The notes under the pieces are model-generated. The model saw only the letters and a program-made list of their open reading frames with translations. It was not told the origin of the DNA and did no database searches. Positions 49,362 through 60,140 of a DNA stretch of 64,000 nucleotides are shown in pieces. Origin of the DNA: Linum tenue (Eukaryota > Streptophyta > Magnoliopsida > Malpighiales > Linaceae); NCBI GenBank assembly GCA_946122785.1, contig CAMGYJ010000002.1, positions 70,705,703 through 70,769,702 of the forward strand. The letters are read 5' to 3'. Position 1 is the first letter of the stretch. Every line of letters starts with the position of its first letter. Made by a program: the position numbers and the translations under genes.

Positions 49362-49400
<39 letters not shown>
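49345..49400 (+). pseudogene. Fragment of nuclear-type 18S rRNA gene
   Basis: TCTTTGGGTTCCGGGGGGAG, then TATGGTCGCAAGGCTGAAAC, matches the highly conserved region of eukaryotic 18S rRNA that precedes AAAGGAATTGACGG; upstream ATGAGAATTCAAAG also fits with one mismatch. Similarity ends at 49400. The 56-nt piece is cytosolic rather than mitochondrial type (GTATGGTCGCAAGGCTG) and cannot function. Confidence 0.75.
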
Positions 49401-50158
49401 CCAAAAAACTAGCTATACTTCCTCAATCCAGGAAAACCAGAGCAAAAGTATCATTTCCCTTCCTCTTCCAAATGCTGCAAAGGCCTCTCTCTTGGGTTTA
49501 ACTACCGGTTGGGTTAAGTCAATGGACTCAACCACCAATCCATTTGAGTTGTCTCACCTATTTCCTGGAAGACTAAAAAGCAAACTCTTGATAATTAGTA
49601 ATAGTAGAAGCTCAGGGGGGACAAAGGTCTCGGTGAATTGGATCGTGAGTGCCCCGAATTTTGGCGAAAGCACAAGGATAGACTTATTCGGGATTCCTTT
49701 CTCTGGAAGTATCCCGAATAGCCATCCAGTAGAGAGCGGGAGGAAGAAACCTAAGAGAAAACACTCTTCTCTTCGACAGGATAGCAGGTTCAGATCCAAA
49801 AAAGCTTTGGTATTCTCCGCCCGCGGGAGTAGATTGACCCAGCTATTGCTGCTGCGATTGCCCGAAACTCACTCACACGATCAGTGGAAACTTCCAGGAA
49901 AAAAGTCGCCATCCGTACTATAATAGAATAGAGTCCCCCCTTCTTATGGGTTCCCCCACCGACCCAGTAATACACCAATCGCGCTCCTTTCTTTTCTCCG
50001 ATCATAAAGTCCCCAGATCTCTTTCTTTGTCTTTCCTCCCCCCCTGAACTGAATAAGTAAGGCCCCGTTCTTTCTAATTAAAAAAAAAATAGGGGATTAG
50101 TCATCTCCCGTTTGAAGTGTCGAAGGCCTATGCTAAAGTAAGAAAGAAAGTACGTTAA

Positions 50159-50163
50159 GGTTA
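50159..50163. repeat. Target site duplication of element 2, left copy (GGTTA)
   Basis: GGTTA precedes the first LTR base and is repeated at 55873-55877 after the last LTR base. Confidence 0.93.
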
Positions 50164-51652
50164 TGATGACTCGATATTTGCACATGTTTTCCCCTGTGTT
50201 TCTTGATCGTTTGAGCTTTAATTATCACATCTTTGGCCTATTTTACGCTAGGTTGTGTTCCTTTGTCATATTTCAGGTCCTAGTACATACAGTGAAGCAT
50301 AGGCGCAAGTTTCAAGTCAATCAGAGATCAATTGGCGATTCGGGAGCAGAAACTCGGGCATGACCTGAAGAAGAATGGATTTCTACCTCACTTTATGGAC
50401 AGAGAATCATGCAAGCTTGTTATGAAACGAAAGAGGACGAGACTACGAGCGTCTGGGATCAAACGGCGACTGATTCGGAGTCCGGACGAGGGAGAAACGA
50501 AGCATTAAACAGAGGCTGAGCAAGCTGCACGGGCAGACCAGGGAGGCGCACGGCCGTGCAACATATAATTCTGGCCGTGCGCTCTCTGCCGAGGCCTTGC
50601 ACGGGCAAAATCCAGCCTTGCACGGCCGTGCACCTGGCCGTGCAAGATGGCTGAGATCGATTAAGTGAAACGGTGCGTTTTAGGGCTGCACGGCCAGAAT
50701 GGTGAGGTGCACGGCCGTGCACCCTGGCCGTGCGGGTCGGGAATTGTTGTTTAAAACCCGATTTTCAGCGAAAGGAGAGAGAGAGAGCTGGGTTTTGGAT
50801 CCCAAACACCAAGGGACGAACCCTAGAGAGAGAGAGCGACTTGGGAACATTCTTGGAGCTATTTTGGAGGATTTCTTCGCCATTGGAGCTCAGGAATCAA
50901 GCTTGGAGATGGAGATTGAAGATCTAGATCAGATTTCTGCAGTCTCTCTCTTCTCTATGGAGTAACTTCCCTTCACTTAGGTTTTGAGGAACCCTAGTTC
51001 CATGAGTTAGGATCTTTCTTGTATGAAGTTTTGGATGCTATACTGTTTGATTATAATCGATTGAGGCATGATTTATTGAGTCAATTGGATCTTGATCAAA
51101 TTCTCTTGATTTCTGCTTTAACCTATGATAGATAGAATCTGATTAGGTTAAGAGAGCTTCCTTGATTGATAGTAGTGGATTGGTTGTGCGAGAGTCAATC
51201 AATTCACTGCTTTGTACTGGAATTCATTCCAGTAGTGGAGATCTGTGTGAATCGCCTTAGCAGTCTATCCCGGTGAAGGCTAGTCGCCTGCCGGGTATTC
51301 TGTCTGAGAGGGCTTGGTCAGCTTAAGAGATTCCAAGCTAATTTAGGATCTTCCGCAGTTTAATCAACAGTAAAACAACCAAAAGGAATTACAACTTGGA
51401 CCTAATTGAGGAGCTAGGGGGAATCATACCTAAGTGAGTTCCCAACCTGTAATTAGATTAACTTTAACTGTAGTTTGCTAGAGTAGTTTTAGTTCTTTCA
51501 ACTTAATCTGTTTTGCTAGATAACGAACTGAAGCTGAGTAATAGTAACTCTAGAGACCCGTGGATTCGATATTTATTACTTGAGCCACTATACTGCAGTC
51601 CCTTTCATTGGTTACACTTGGCCATTGTTAGGAGTTGTGTTTTAGCGTGTCA
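50164..51652 (+). repeat. 5' LTR of element 2
   Basis: 1489 bp. GCACGGCCGTGC palindromes lie at about 50547, 50622 and 50708, with several half-sites between them, upstream of TTTAAAACCCG, the counterpart of the TATA region in element 1. Differences from the other LTR were seen at about 50284, 50291, 50403 and 50467. Confidence 0.95.
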
Positions 51653-51658
51653 AGTTTT

Positions 51659-51676
51659 TGGCGCCGTTGCCGGGGA
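51659..51676 (+). promoter_or_regulatory. Primer binding site for tRNA-Asp (element 2)
   Basis: TGGCGCCGTTGCCGGGGA, identical to the site in element 1 and also 6 nt from the LTR. Confidence 0.92.
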
Positions 51677-51787
51677 ATTTCTAGATTTTTAGGAAAGGCA
51701 GAAGTTTGTTACTTTAGCGTTTTCTTTTGTTTTCCACCCTTGCTTTTCACTTGGGTGTTTTAGTTTTTGTTGGTGCAGAGCTGAATC

Positions 51788-53002
51788 ATGGATCCTCATG
51801 GCTTCTCCAATCATTGGGGGTATCCACCACCACCCGAGTGGTATTACCCCGAGACACCCTGGAGCAATCAAGGAGGAGAAGACTATGGATCCGGGTTCCA
51901 GTACCAACCCCCTTTCTATGGAGAACAATCTGACCCCTGGGCATATCAAGGACAATCTCATTACCAAGAAGACTTTCTCCCACAACCAGAAGGGCCATCA
52001 GCGCTGGAGTTACCCATGGCGGCCTTCACGGGCCATTCTGCAGAGCCATGCTACACTCCACAGCCAGATCCAAACTATGAACTGAAGCTTCTCCTGGAGC
52101 AGTTTGTTCGGGACTCCGAGAGATGCAATCGCAGAATGGATCTTCAAATCCAAGCCCTTTCCTCTTCCGATCCCTCATATCTCCATGATATGGAGGAGGC
52201 TGTTCAACGCTCAGCGAAGCAAACAGAGTGGGTGTTGCAAGTTTGCTCACAACTTGCTCAAGATCACCCGTCTGCTACCATACTAGAAGAGGACGAGAAA
52301 GAAGAAGGCTACAAGGACATTGTGGAGCACACAGAAGTTGTCACGGAGAGCTCCCGGGATGATCATGATCAGGAATGTCCTGTCGTAGCCGACCACCCTT
52401 TCCCACATCCCACACTGAGCTTTGAAGAGGTGGGCATGAGTGAGGAGATGCAAGAAGATCTCATGAAAGAAATTGCTTGGCAACTTGCTCTCCACTCCGT
52501 GTTAGAAGAAGAAGAGCGAGAAAGGGTGCAAAAAGAAGTTGTGGAGGATGACGAAAGTGAAGCAGAAGGAGTTCTTGATCATTTCCCAGGGGTGATACCA
52601 CATGAAGAAGGAAGGGAGGTTGATGAAGCAATTGGCGTCCAGGCTGAGGACGAAGTTGAGGTGGAAGAGGCTTGCACCGGCCATGAGTTACATGTGATAT
52701 CTCCACCAAACTTCGAGGAATTGCTCAGCAAGGACCCATTTGCAGGGTCTCTTTGCCAGACCAAGGCCACTTCGACATCGGTCCCTCTTGGTGGACGCAG
52801 TGGTGGCCAATCGATGCTGTCTTATCTGGTTTGGGGCAATGAGACGAGAGAAGAGAAGAAGAGGTCTCGAGGGTGGAGACTTCATCTGCCTCAAGTGCAC
52901 GAGCTTCCATCACCTGTCATACCACATGCTCGTGACTTGAGACTCCACCTAATTGACGAGAACCTCAACTTCAAGGAGATTTTGGGGTGGACCGAAACTT
53001 AA
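51788..53002 (+). CDS. Single 404-residue ORF of element 2, probably gag-derived
   Basis: The ORF starts 111 nt after the primer site. The N-terminal 70 residues are rich in Pro, Tyr, Trp and Gln (WGYPPPPEWYYPET; QYQPPFYGEQSDPWAYQG). Residues about 95-125 (DPNYELKLLLEQFVRDSERC) form a helix-prone segment like the region after the zinc knuckle in Athila-type gag. From about 160 to 300 the protein is very acidic with coiled-coil potential (EEDEKEEGYKD; LEEEERERVQKEV). The C-terminus is basic and Leu-rich. There is no CCHC knuckle and no protease motif. The gag origin is an inference from position and weak resemblance; the function is unknown. The open frame across 1.2 kb suggests it was under selection until recently. 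Confidence 0.8.
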   Translation: MDPHGFSNHWGYPPPPEWYYPETPWSNQGGEDYGSGFQYQPPFYGEQSDPWAYQGQSHYQEDFLPQPEGPSALELPMAAFTGHSAEPCYTPQPDPNYELKLLLEQFVRDSERCNRRMDLQIQALSSSDPSYLHDMEEAVQRSAKQTEWVLQVCSQLAQDHPSATILEEDEKEEGYKDIVEHTEVVTESSRDDHDQECPVVADHPFPHPTLSFEEVGMSEEMQEDLMKEIAWQLALHSVLEEEERERVQKEVVEDDESEAEGVLDHFPGVIPHEEGREVDEAIGVQAEDEVEVEEACTGHELHVISPPNFEELLSKDPFAGSLCQTKATSTSVPLGGRSGGQSMLSYLVWGNETREEKKRSRGWRLHLPQVHELPSPVIPHARDLRLHLIDENLNFKEILGWTET

Positions 53003-53274
53003 GAGCCATCGTCCGGCTCACGACGTGAAAGAAGCGCTTGTTGGGAGGCAACCCAACCAGTCGGTTTGCATTTTTTTCCCCCTATTTCTCTTCGGTTGAG
53101 TCAGTTTTGTTCTTTGATTCTAGAGTCCATAACTCAACCTTTGTGAGATTTTGTGTGGTGTTTGTATTTCGACCACTCTCTCCTCATGGAATGCACCGCC
53201 TGCCTCGTCCACCATCATTCACCCTTGATCTGGTAACTTCGTTCTACCCTCCTTATCTTTCCTCCATTGAGGAC
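53003..53274 (+). other. Post-ORF spacer with conserved hairpin, element 2
   Basis: 37 nt after the stop, GAAGCGCTT leads into a hairpin (53040-53057) with stem GTTGGG/CCCAAC and loop AGGCAA. It matches the structure after pol in element 1. The rest is CT-rich and non-coding. Confidence 0.8.
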
Positions 53275-54383
53275 AATGTCGTGCTTAAGTGTGGGGGGAT
53301 GTTCGATTATGTATGCGGGTGAATGTTTGGCTGTTTGTGTGCTTGGAGCCTAGTCCACTGTCCAAATTTTAAATTTGAGGGCTCCAAGTACGTGTTTCCT
53401 TGCAAATTGCCTGCTCAGTATGCTTTGAATCGACAGTCTCTATAGTAATGTGCAACCTAGGGAGGTAGTGTAGCACTATGGAGGATGTTGAAGTATAAGA
53501 TTTTTCCTATCTAGCTCTCTGCTGTGTCAGTTGATTTTGTGAATTAGTGGAGCTAAGACCGTTGAATTCATGTGGTAATGTGGACTCTGTTTGAATTGTG
53601 TTATGGACTCGTGTATTGAACAGGGTGCTCATGTGGCAAATGAAAGCAGTTGGTCCTCCATGTCAAAATCATTAAATCTTAAACATGGGGAAAGCCCAAC
53701 GTGTGTGGCACCGTTCATTGCACAAAATCGGGTTTTGGAAGAGATTTTAGTGATCCTTAGTGGGGTACTCCTACAAGGTGAAGCTAAGCTGTCTCTAGTA
53801 CAAGTAAAACTTCCACCCGTTGAGCGGTTCGCCTACTCGAGGATGTGTTTTTAAGGGCACGGATAGAGCTTCCGACCCCCCTTAATTTCATTGACCCTCC
53901 ACACGAGTTGAGGAAAAGGAGTTAAAAGAAGTACTCTGGCGAGCGCCAGATGTACAGAAATTGCTCTTGCTCGACTAATAAGGGTCGACCGTGCAAAAGA
54001 CTGCAGTTGGAACCCCCGCCAAGTGAATAAAAAGGAAAAAAAAGTAAGTAAAATGAAAGTGAAAAAGGGGTTCCAACGGTGAAATGAAGTGAAAGAGCAC
54101 CCCGGTACAACGAGTCCTCGGTTGTGAATGGTGTGAGTCCCTTTATCCATGAACTGACTGTCTTACTTCTACTTTTTCTCATGATCTTGGCTTGAGTCTA
54201 GTACTCGCATTGAGAAAGATAGGGGACGTCTTAGAAGACCAGTTGACCTCGTAAGCTGCTTTATGATCTAGAAAGTCCTCTACCGACGATCGGGGTTGTT
54301 TGTTGCTATAGAGTTCTGGAGAGCTGCATTGGTTTGAGTTAGGTTTGCTTGGGGACAAGCAAACGGTTAAGTGTGGGGGGATT
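53275..54383 (+). other. Conserved 3' non-coding module, copy in element 2
   Basis: Homologous to 30825-31930 of element 1 in opposite orientation. It includes the internal purine tract CTTAAGTGTGGGGGG at 53284-53298, a hairpin at 53342-53387 with outer stem CTTGGAGCC/GGCTCCAAG and inner stem CAAATTT/AAATTTG, and the conserved frame at 53591-53854. It ends in GGGGACAAGCAAACGGTTAA and the polypurine tract. Confidence 0.85.
54369..54383 (+). promoter_or_regulatory. Polypurine tract of element 2
   Basis: AAGTGTGGGGGGATT directly before the 3' LTR, matching the tract of element 1 except for one added G and one changed base. Confidence 0.85.
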
Positions 54384-55872
54384 TGATGACTCGATATTTG
54401 CACATGTTTTCCCCTGTGTTTCTTGATCGTTTGAGCTTTAATTATCACATCTTTGGCCTATTTTACGCTAGGTTGTGTTCCTTTGTCATATTTCAGGTCC
54501 TAGCACATAAAGTGAAGCATAGGCGCAAGTTTCAAGTCAATCAGAGATCAATTGGCGATTCGGGAGCAGAAACTCGGGCATGACCTGAAGAAGAATGGAT
54601 TTCTACCTCACTTTATGGACAGATAATCATGCAAGCTTGTTATGAAACGAAAGAGGACGAGACTACGAGCGTCTGGGATCAAACGGAGACTGATTCGGAG
54701 TCCGGACGAGGGAGAAACGAAGCATTAAACAGAGGCTGAGCAAGCTGCACGGGCAGACCAGGGAGGCGCACGGCCGTGCAACATATAATTCTGGCCGTGC
54801 GCTCTCTGCCGAGGCCTTGCACGGGCAAAATCCAGCCTTGCACGGCCGTGCACCTGGCCGTGCAAGATGGCTGAGATCGATTAAGTGAAACGGTGCGTTT
54901 TAGGGCTGCACGGCCAGAATGGTGAGGTGCACGGCCGTGCACCCTGGCCGTGCGGGTCGGGAATTGTTGTTTAAAACCCGATTTTCAGCGAAAGGAGAGA
55001 GAGAGAGCTGGGTTTTGGATCCCAAACACCAAGGGACGAACCCTAGAGAGAGAGAGCGACTTGGGAACATTCTTGGAGCTATTTTGGAGGATTTCTTCGC
55101 CATTGGAGCTCAGGAATCAAGCTTGGAGATGGAGATTGAAGATCTAGATCAGATTTCTGCAGTCTCTCTCTTCTCTATGGAGTAACTTCCCTTCACTTAG
55201 GTTTTGAGGAACCCTAGTTCCATGAGTTAGGATCTTTCTTGTATGAAGTTTTGGATGCTATACTGTTTGATTATAATCGATTGAGGCATGATTTATTGAG
55301 TCAATTGGATCTTGATCAAATTCTCTTGATTTCTGCTTTAACCTATGATAGATAGAATCTGATTAGGTTAAGAGAGCTTCCTTGATTGATAGTAGTGGAT
55401 TGGTTGTGCGAGAGTCAATCAATTCACTGCTTTGTACTGGAATTCATTCCAGTAGTGGAGATCTGTGTGAATCGCCTTAGCAGTCTATCCCGGTGAAGGC
55501 TAGTCGCCTGCCGGGTATTCTGTCTGAGAGGGCTTGGTCAGCTTAAGAGATTCCAAGCTAATTTAGGATCTTCCGCAGTTTAATCAACAGTAAAACAACC
55601 AAAAGGAATTACAACTTGGACCTAATTGAGGAGCTAGGGGGAATCATACCTAAGTGAGTTCCCAACCTGTAATTAGATTAACTTTAACTGTAGTTTGCTA
55701 GAGTAGTTTTAGTTCTTTCAACTTAATCTGTTTTGCTAGATAACGAACTGAAGCTGAGTAATAGTAACTCTAGAGACCCGTGGATTCGATATTTATTACT
55801 TGAGCCACTATACTGCAGTCCCTTTCATTGGTTACACTTGGCCATTGTTAGGAGTTGTGTTTTAGCGTGTCA
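54384..55872 (+). repeat. 3' LTR of element 2
   Basis: 1489 bp, TG..CA, with 4 substitutions relative to 50164-51652. Confidence 0.95.
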
Positions 55873-55877
55873 GGTTA
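55873..55877. repeat. Target site duplication of element 2, right copy (GGTTA)
   Basis: GGTTA matches 50159-50163. The restored target continues CGAAGTCACTTAGCC, a variant of the dispersed mitochondrial-like repeat, so the element inserted at the edge of such a repeat. Confidence 0.93.
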
Positions 55878-56644
55878 CGAAGTCACTTAGCCGAACTAGA
55901 AAGAAAGGGAGGCTATGGTTAAGAAAAGCTCAGGTTATGAAATCGCTTAGCCGTTAATTAATTAAGTAGTAGTGAAGCGTCAGTACGGAGTTGCGTCAGC
56001 TGTAGATATAGACTAGGCTAAGGGACGGACTTCATCTCTTCTATTCTCTTTACTTACACCTTACACTTCCGCTGAGTCTAACGAGGCTCGGGTGCGGAGC
56101 CTTCCACTGTGGACCGAGACTACGCAAAGGTAGAACACCATAGAAACTTCGCTGACTTTATCATAAACCTTGATTTCGCTACGCTCAATAAGAATCCAGA
56201 ATAGCGGAAATCGGTTCGTGTTCCGCTTCCAAAGTAAGTCGTCTTTGTTCAAGTGTGAACTGCAGACGACTCTCCAGTGATTCAAATCCTTATTTCTTTA
56301 CTTCTGGGTCAACCCAACCCGAATGGGAAGAAGAGGGTCAGCCAAACAGCGGGCTGCTCCATTTTTTACATTTTCTGAGGAATTAGGCATTTAAAAAAAA
56401 GGGAAGGGAACTTATCGCCGAAGGGGGCAGTAGGAATGAAGGAGGCGGGAAGCTACCGCTTCTAGAATGCAAGCTTATCCTTTACTTTTTTTTAGAGCTT
56501 CCCGCTATTGAAATAATAAAAAAAAGGTTTATGGATGAAGTAATCGGAGTGACAAATGGTTACGGTTGCGGAAACCGGAGAAAGTAGGTTACCTTTTGAA
56601 TCAAAGTAGCGACAAGCCGAGTACTACGACTACAGGGGGGTAGG

Positions 56645-56720
56645 GGCGGATGTAGCCAAGTGGATCAAGGCAGTGGATTGTGAATCCACCATGCGCGGGT
56701 TCAATCCCCGTCGTTCGCCC
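56645..56720 (+). tRNA. trnH-GUG: tRNA-His (GUG), plastid type
   Basis: GGCGGATGTAGCCAAGTGG, anticodon arm GTGGATTGTGAATCCAC (anticodon GTG) and T arm GCGGGTTCAATCCCCGT, ending GTTCGCCC. It matches plastid trnH except for one T-to-C change in the T arm that keeps pairing. A plastid-derived trnH is the normal form in angiosperm mitochondria. The surrounding sequence is not plastid-like, which supports mitochondrial origin. Confidence 0.93.
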
Positions 56721-58329
56721 ATCAATAAATGGACCATTTGTTTCGGAGACAGAAGACAAACCGTCAATGAATTTGATTAGTCATTCCAACCATTGATTGG
56801 AATTTATATCGTGATAAACCGTGATTTGAGCCTCTCTATTGCTATAACAGCGTGATTCTATAAGCTAAGCAGATGAGGAAATTCAACAAAGCTTGACTCG
56901 CCTTTCGCTGCCTTCTAAATAGAATAAGTCCGCCGTCACCCCCACTGGCAGTATGCTATGGGAAATGCAACTCCTGCTACTAGGCTAGCTCGTTAGGGCT
57001 ATGTGATTTTAGATGGTTCGATAGAGGGAGCGACTACTATATATTATACCCTGTAAAGGGTACTTGTCCGTAATCAAAGTCTCAGTCCGCGACATGCTCT
57101 GGACACTGACGAATAATAGGACATGATTGCCTTGCGGGGGTCTCTCGGGTGCCTTCCGTGAGGAAGGGATTAACTAGCTGCTACTGATCCTGGCCTAGCA
57201 AGCAGCATGAAAGAAGAGACTTAATTCGACGAGATAGAGGTGGCCTTATCCTGCACCGATCCGAAACCAAGATCAATGGCAGGTAGAGATCCCATCCCCT
57301 ATCATTCTTTCTTGCCCCTACATCAGGAAGAAGTGGTTGTCTTAGTTATTTCAAAAATTGGCGGATCCGAGAACAGAAGGCAATGAATATGGTCTTTCTT
57401 TTGGGCCCTATGAGTTAGATTCAATAATTACTGTGAAAGAGAGGACATGCCACTATCATGCTCGCTTGGATGGGACATTTCCCCAGTTAACTCTATTTTC
57501 AGATCAACACCGGTATTCTGCTAGCGCTAAGACTAGGCAGGCCTTCCGTTCTCCGATTCAAGCTGCCCTTTCTTATGGTATAGAGCAGGGAATGTGATCT
57601 TCTTTTTCTTCCTTTGATACGTCTCCAGACGCGGTTCTACGTCCACTAGATGTATGTGAATAAGATCCAGCCACGGCCTAACTAATAAATAGGGAGTTAG
57701 TTAAAAATCCCGTTGATGAACCAGTTTAGGATAGTTACCCAGAACGTATTGAAGCTTACCTTATTAGATAAAAAGAAAGGGGCGTAGCGGTAAGAAAGGA
57801 AAGAAAAGCCTATGACTCCATATTTAGATTCAATGGTTGAATCTAACAACACATACTCGAAATAGTTGTTCCTCTTCAATGGAAAGTTCTTACTCTAAGG
57901 CAGCACTCTTTATGGGTTTATCGCATGCCCGACCCCCAGGACCAATTAAAGTGAATGAAGTTCGACGCAGAGCTTATTTGAATTTAAGGCAAAGAACTGT
58001 TCTCGGGGAGGAGTCTTTCTTTTTATGGGAACTACATATGCCATTTGAAGACGGGGAGACCTGGTTTTTCAAAAGATAGAAGAGCACCCTTTCCCCCCAT
58101 TTTGGAGAGAGGATAGCAGCATTTGCCAGCTAAAGAGGTGTTCTAGGGTCTTCCCTTTTTAAGAGCCATCGGTGAATTAACTGCTTCGGGTTTTCATATA
58201 ATAACCTACTTTACGAAGATCTATTCCTTCCCTTCGGGGTCGCAGTCAAGGTAGGGACATGACTAGTGAAAGCAATCTGGGAGTAAAGCATGATGCATTC
58301 TTCCTCAATATCAAGTTCACCAACTACAG

Positions 58330-60140
58330 TGATAATGGTTCCGTTCATGGGAGACTTTCAACTGATATGATATGAGGATACCACACCCTCCAGCTCTAAA
58401 GACGGCAGCATCACAATTAAGCTTCACCACACCAGAAGGAGGAGGGAGCCAGGGGGAAACCGGACAAGGCACAAGTGGTAACTGATCCTGAGCATGAGCT
58501 GCTCGATAATCCTCCAAAAGCTTCAAAGCACAACCAACCGGTTCACCCACAGACATCATCCGAGACTGGAATATATACTGATTGCGACGAAACCACAAAG
58601 CCCAAAGCAGCATTGCCCATACCTCTAAATGATCAACAGGGAGAACATCATGAAGCCATGAAAACCACGATATAGGGTCTTGGGCCACCAGACCACGCAC
58701 ACGAAGAGACAAGGGACCTGCAAACCAAAAGCCCTGCACCCATTCACAATCACGTAAAGAGTGGTGGCGAACACGCTGCCTCATCAAGACCACAGAAAGG
58801 GCATAACAGATCAGACTCCATTCCACGCTGCAGCAGACCCACTTTCGTCGGGAGGGCACTGTGAAGAAATCGCCAAAGAAATAACAGTTGATTCAAGGGA
58901 ATCACCAACTTCCACAACGTACTCCACACACTTGGCAAAGGCGGCCCTGAAGAAGAACCCACACCCCCTTGACGTTGCCAAAACAACTGCATAGCCTGGT
59001 AATAGCCACTCTTCACAGAGTACACCCCATCTCTAGTGCCACTCCAAATCTGGCGATCAAGGGGACGGCGCCAACTCAATGGTATGCTACTAATAGCCGC
59101 CGCCACATTGGCAGGAAAAATAGATGAAATCAACTCCTCATTCCAACTCCCAGTGTCGTCATCAATAAGGGCAGAAACCGAGGCATCCAGAGTGGCTTTC
59201 GCTCCATCAATCTCAGGGCTTCCTATCCTCTCCAACTCAGTCGAGTGACTTCGTACCTCAGAAAGCCCGGCACCCATGAATCATCCCATAACCGAATGCC
59301 CACCCCAGTACCAACCCGCCACCGAACACCAGCAGCAACTCCCTAGCTGCAAGAATACTGCGCCAGACATAGCTAGGCTGATATCTGAGCGACGCTACCC
59401 AAAAATTACCACGAGGAAAGTAGCGAGCCCGTAGAATCTGAGACACTAAAGCAGATGGATTAGTAACAATACGCCAGCCCTGCTTCGCTAAAAGAGCGTC
59501 ATTAAACAAAGAGAATCTCCGAAAGCCCAACCCACCATCCCTTTTTGCGAGGCAGAGCGTCGACCAAGGGAGCCAATGTATAGGCCGGGAACCTTCTCCA
59601 TTACTCCACCAGAATTTAGCCATCAAAGACTCAATCTGATGCACCACTGAAACTGGAAGTCGGAAACAGCTCATCATATATAAGGGGAGGGCCTGTAGCA
59701 CAGTTTTAATTAAGACCTCCTTGCCGGCTTTGGATAATAACTTTTCCTTCCATCCCTGCAGCCTACTCGCAACGCGCTCTACCAAAGTTTGGAAGACCGT
59801 GGTGCGCCTCCGACCGAGGACAGACGGCAAGCCCAAATAACGCCCCAAGTCACCCGTGGAAGTGACGCCTAGAAAAGACGTAATAGTAGATTGCAAAGCA
59901 GGAGGGACGTTGCCACTGAAGACGATTGCTGACTTTGACAAGTTCATTTTCTGACCAGAGGCCTCCTCATAACAGGTCAATAATTGTTGAACGACCTGGC
60001 ACTCCATCACCGAAGCCCTGAGAAATAACAGACTATCGTCAGCAAATAGGAGATGCGAAATAGCGGGAGCAGTACGTGCAACTCGCACCCCATGAATTCG
60101 CCCCGCCGCCATGGCACCTTGTAGAAGAGAAGAAAAAGAA
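58330..60140 (-). pseudogene. LINE fragment: RT, zinc-binding domain and start of RNase H
   Basis: On the minus strand the order is RT (SHLLFADDSLLFL, catalytic FADD near 60030), thumb (SKAGKEVLIKTVLQALPLYM; FWWSNGEGSRPIHW), a frameshift near 59330, then the zinc-binding region (GVYSVKSGYY; PLNQLLFLWRFLHSALPTK; CPFCG) and another frameshift near 58850. The sequence stops at the beginning of RNase H (VKLNCDAAVFRAGGCG). Endonuclease, RT N-terminus and 3' end are missing. A copy of the dispersed mitochondrial-like repeat lies inside it at 59225-59260. It was copied from a nuclear LINE and decayed. Confidence 0.85.
59225..59260 (-). repeat. Dispersed mitochondrial-like repeat inside the LINE
   Basis: On the minus strand ACGAAGTCACTCGACTGA followed by GTTGGAGAGG matches the consensus of the dispersed repeats at 24.8 and 47.6 kb (18 identical bases plus GGAGAGG). 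It interrupts the stretch between the WVPGF-like end of one LINE segment and the following ALIDDDTGSW segment. Confidence 0.7.

Larger units (their letters stand above)
39422..50158. other. Mitochondrial-like DNA, middle block
   Basis: The block contains the trnD gene, a degenerate trnT with plastid-like spacer, a 29-bp tandem repeat, an 18S rDNA fragment and scraps of nuclear retroelements, all listed separately. No intact mitochondrial protein gene was recognised. The longest frame, 210 codons at 49291-49923, overlaps the 18S fragment and has no known domain, so it is not called. Other frames of 60-120 codons are unrecognised. Confidence 0.6.
50164..55872 (+). mobile_element. Non-autonomous LTR retrotransposon related to element 1 (element 2)
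   Basis: 5709 bp with 1489-bp LTRs (TG..CA), the tRNA-Asp primer site, the same 6-nt spacer, one 404-codon ORF, the conserved hairpin, the conserved 3' module and a polypurine tract. There is no protease, RT, RNase H or integrase. I count only 4 LTR differences (about 0.3%), so it moved recently and must have used enzymes from another element. The LTRs are related to but clearly diverged from those of element 1 (shared ACGCTAGGTTGTG and ATATTTCAGGTCCTAG). This makes the element 1 family the obvious candidate helper. Confidence 0.93.

Noticed and set aside
49291..49923. 210-codon frame
   Set aside because: It runs through the 18S rRNA fragment and shows no domain. Its length is the only argument, and that is not enough.
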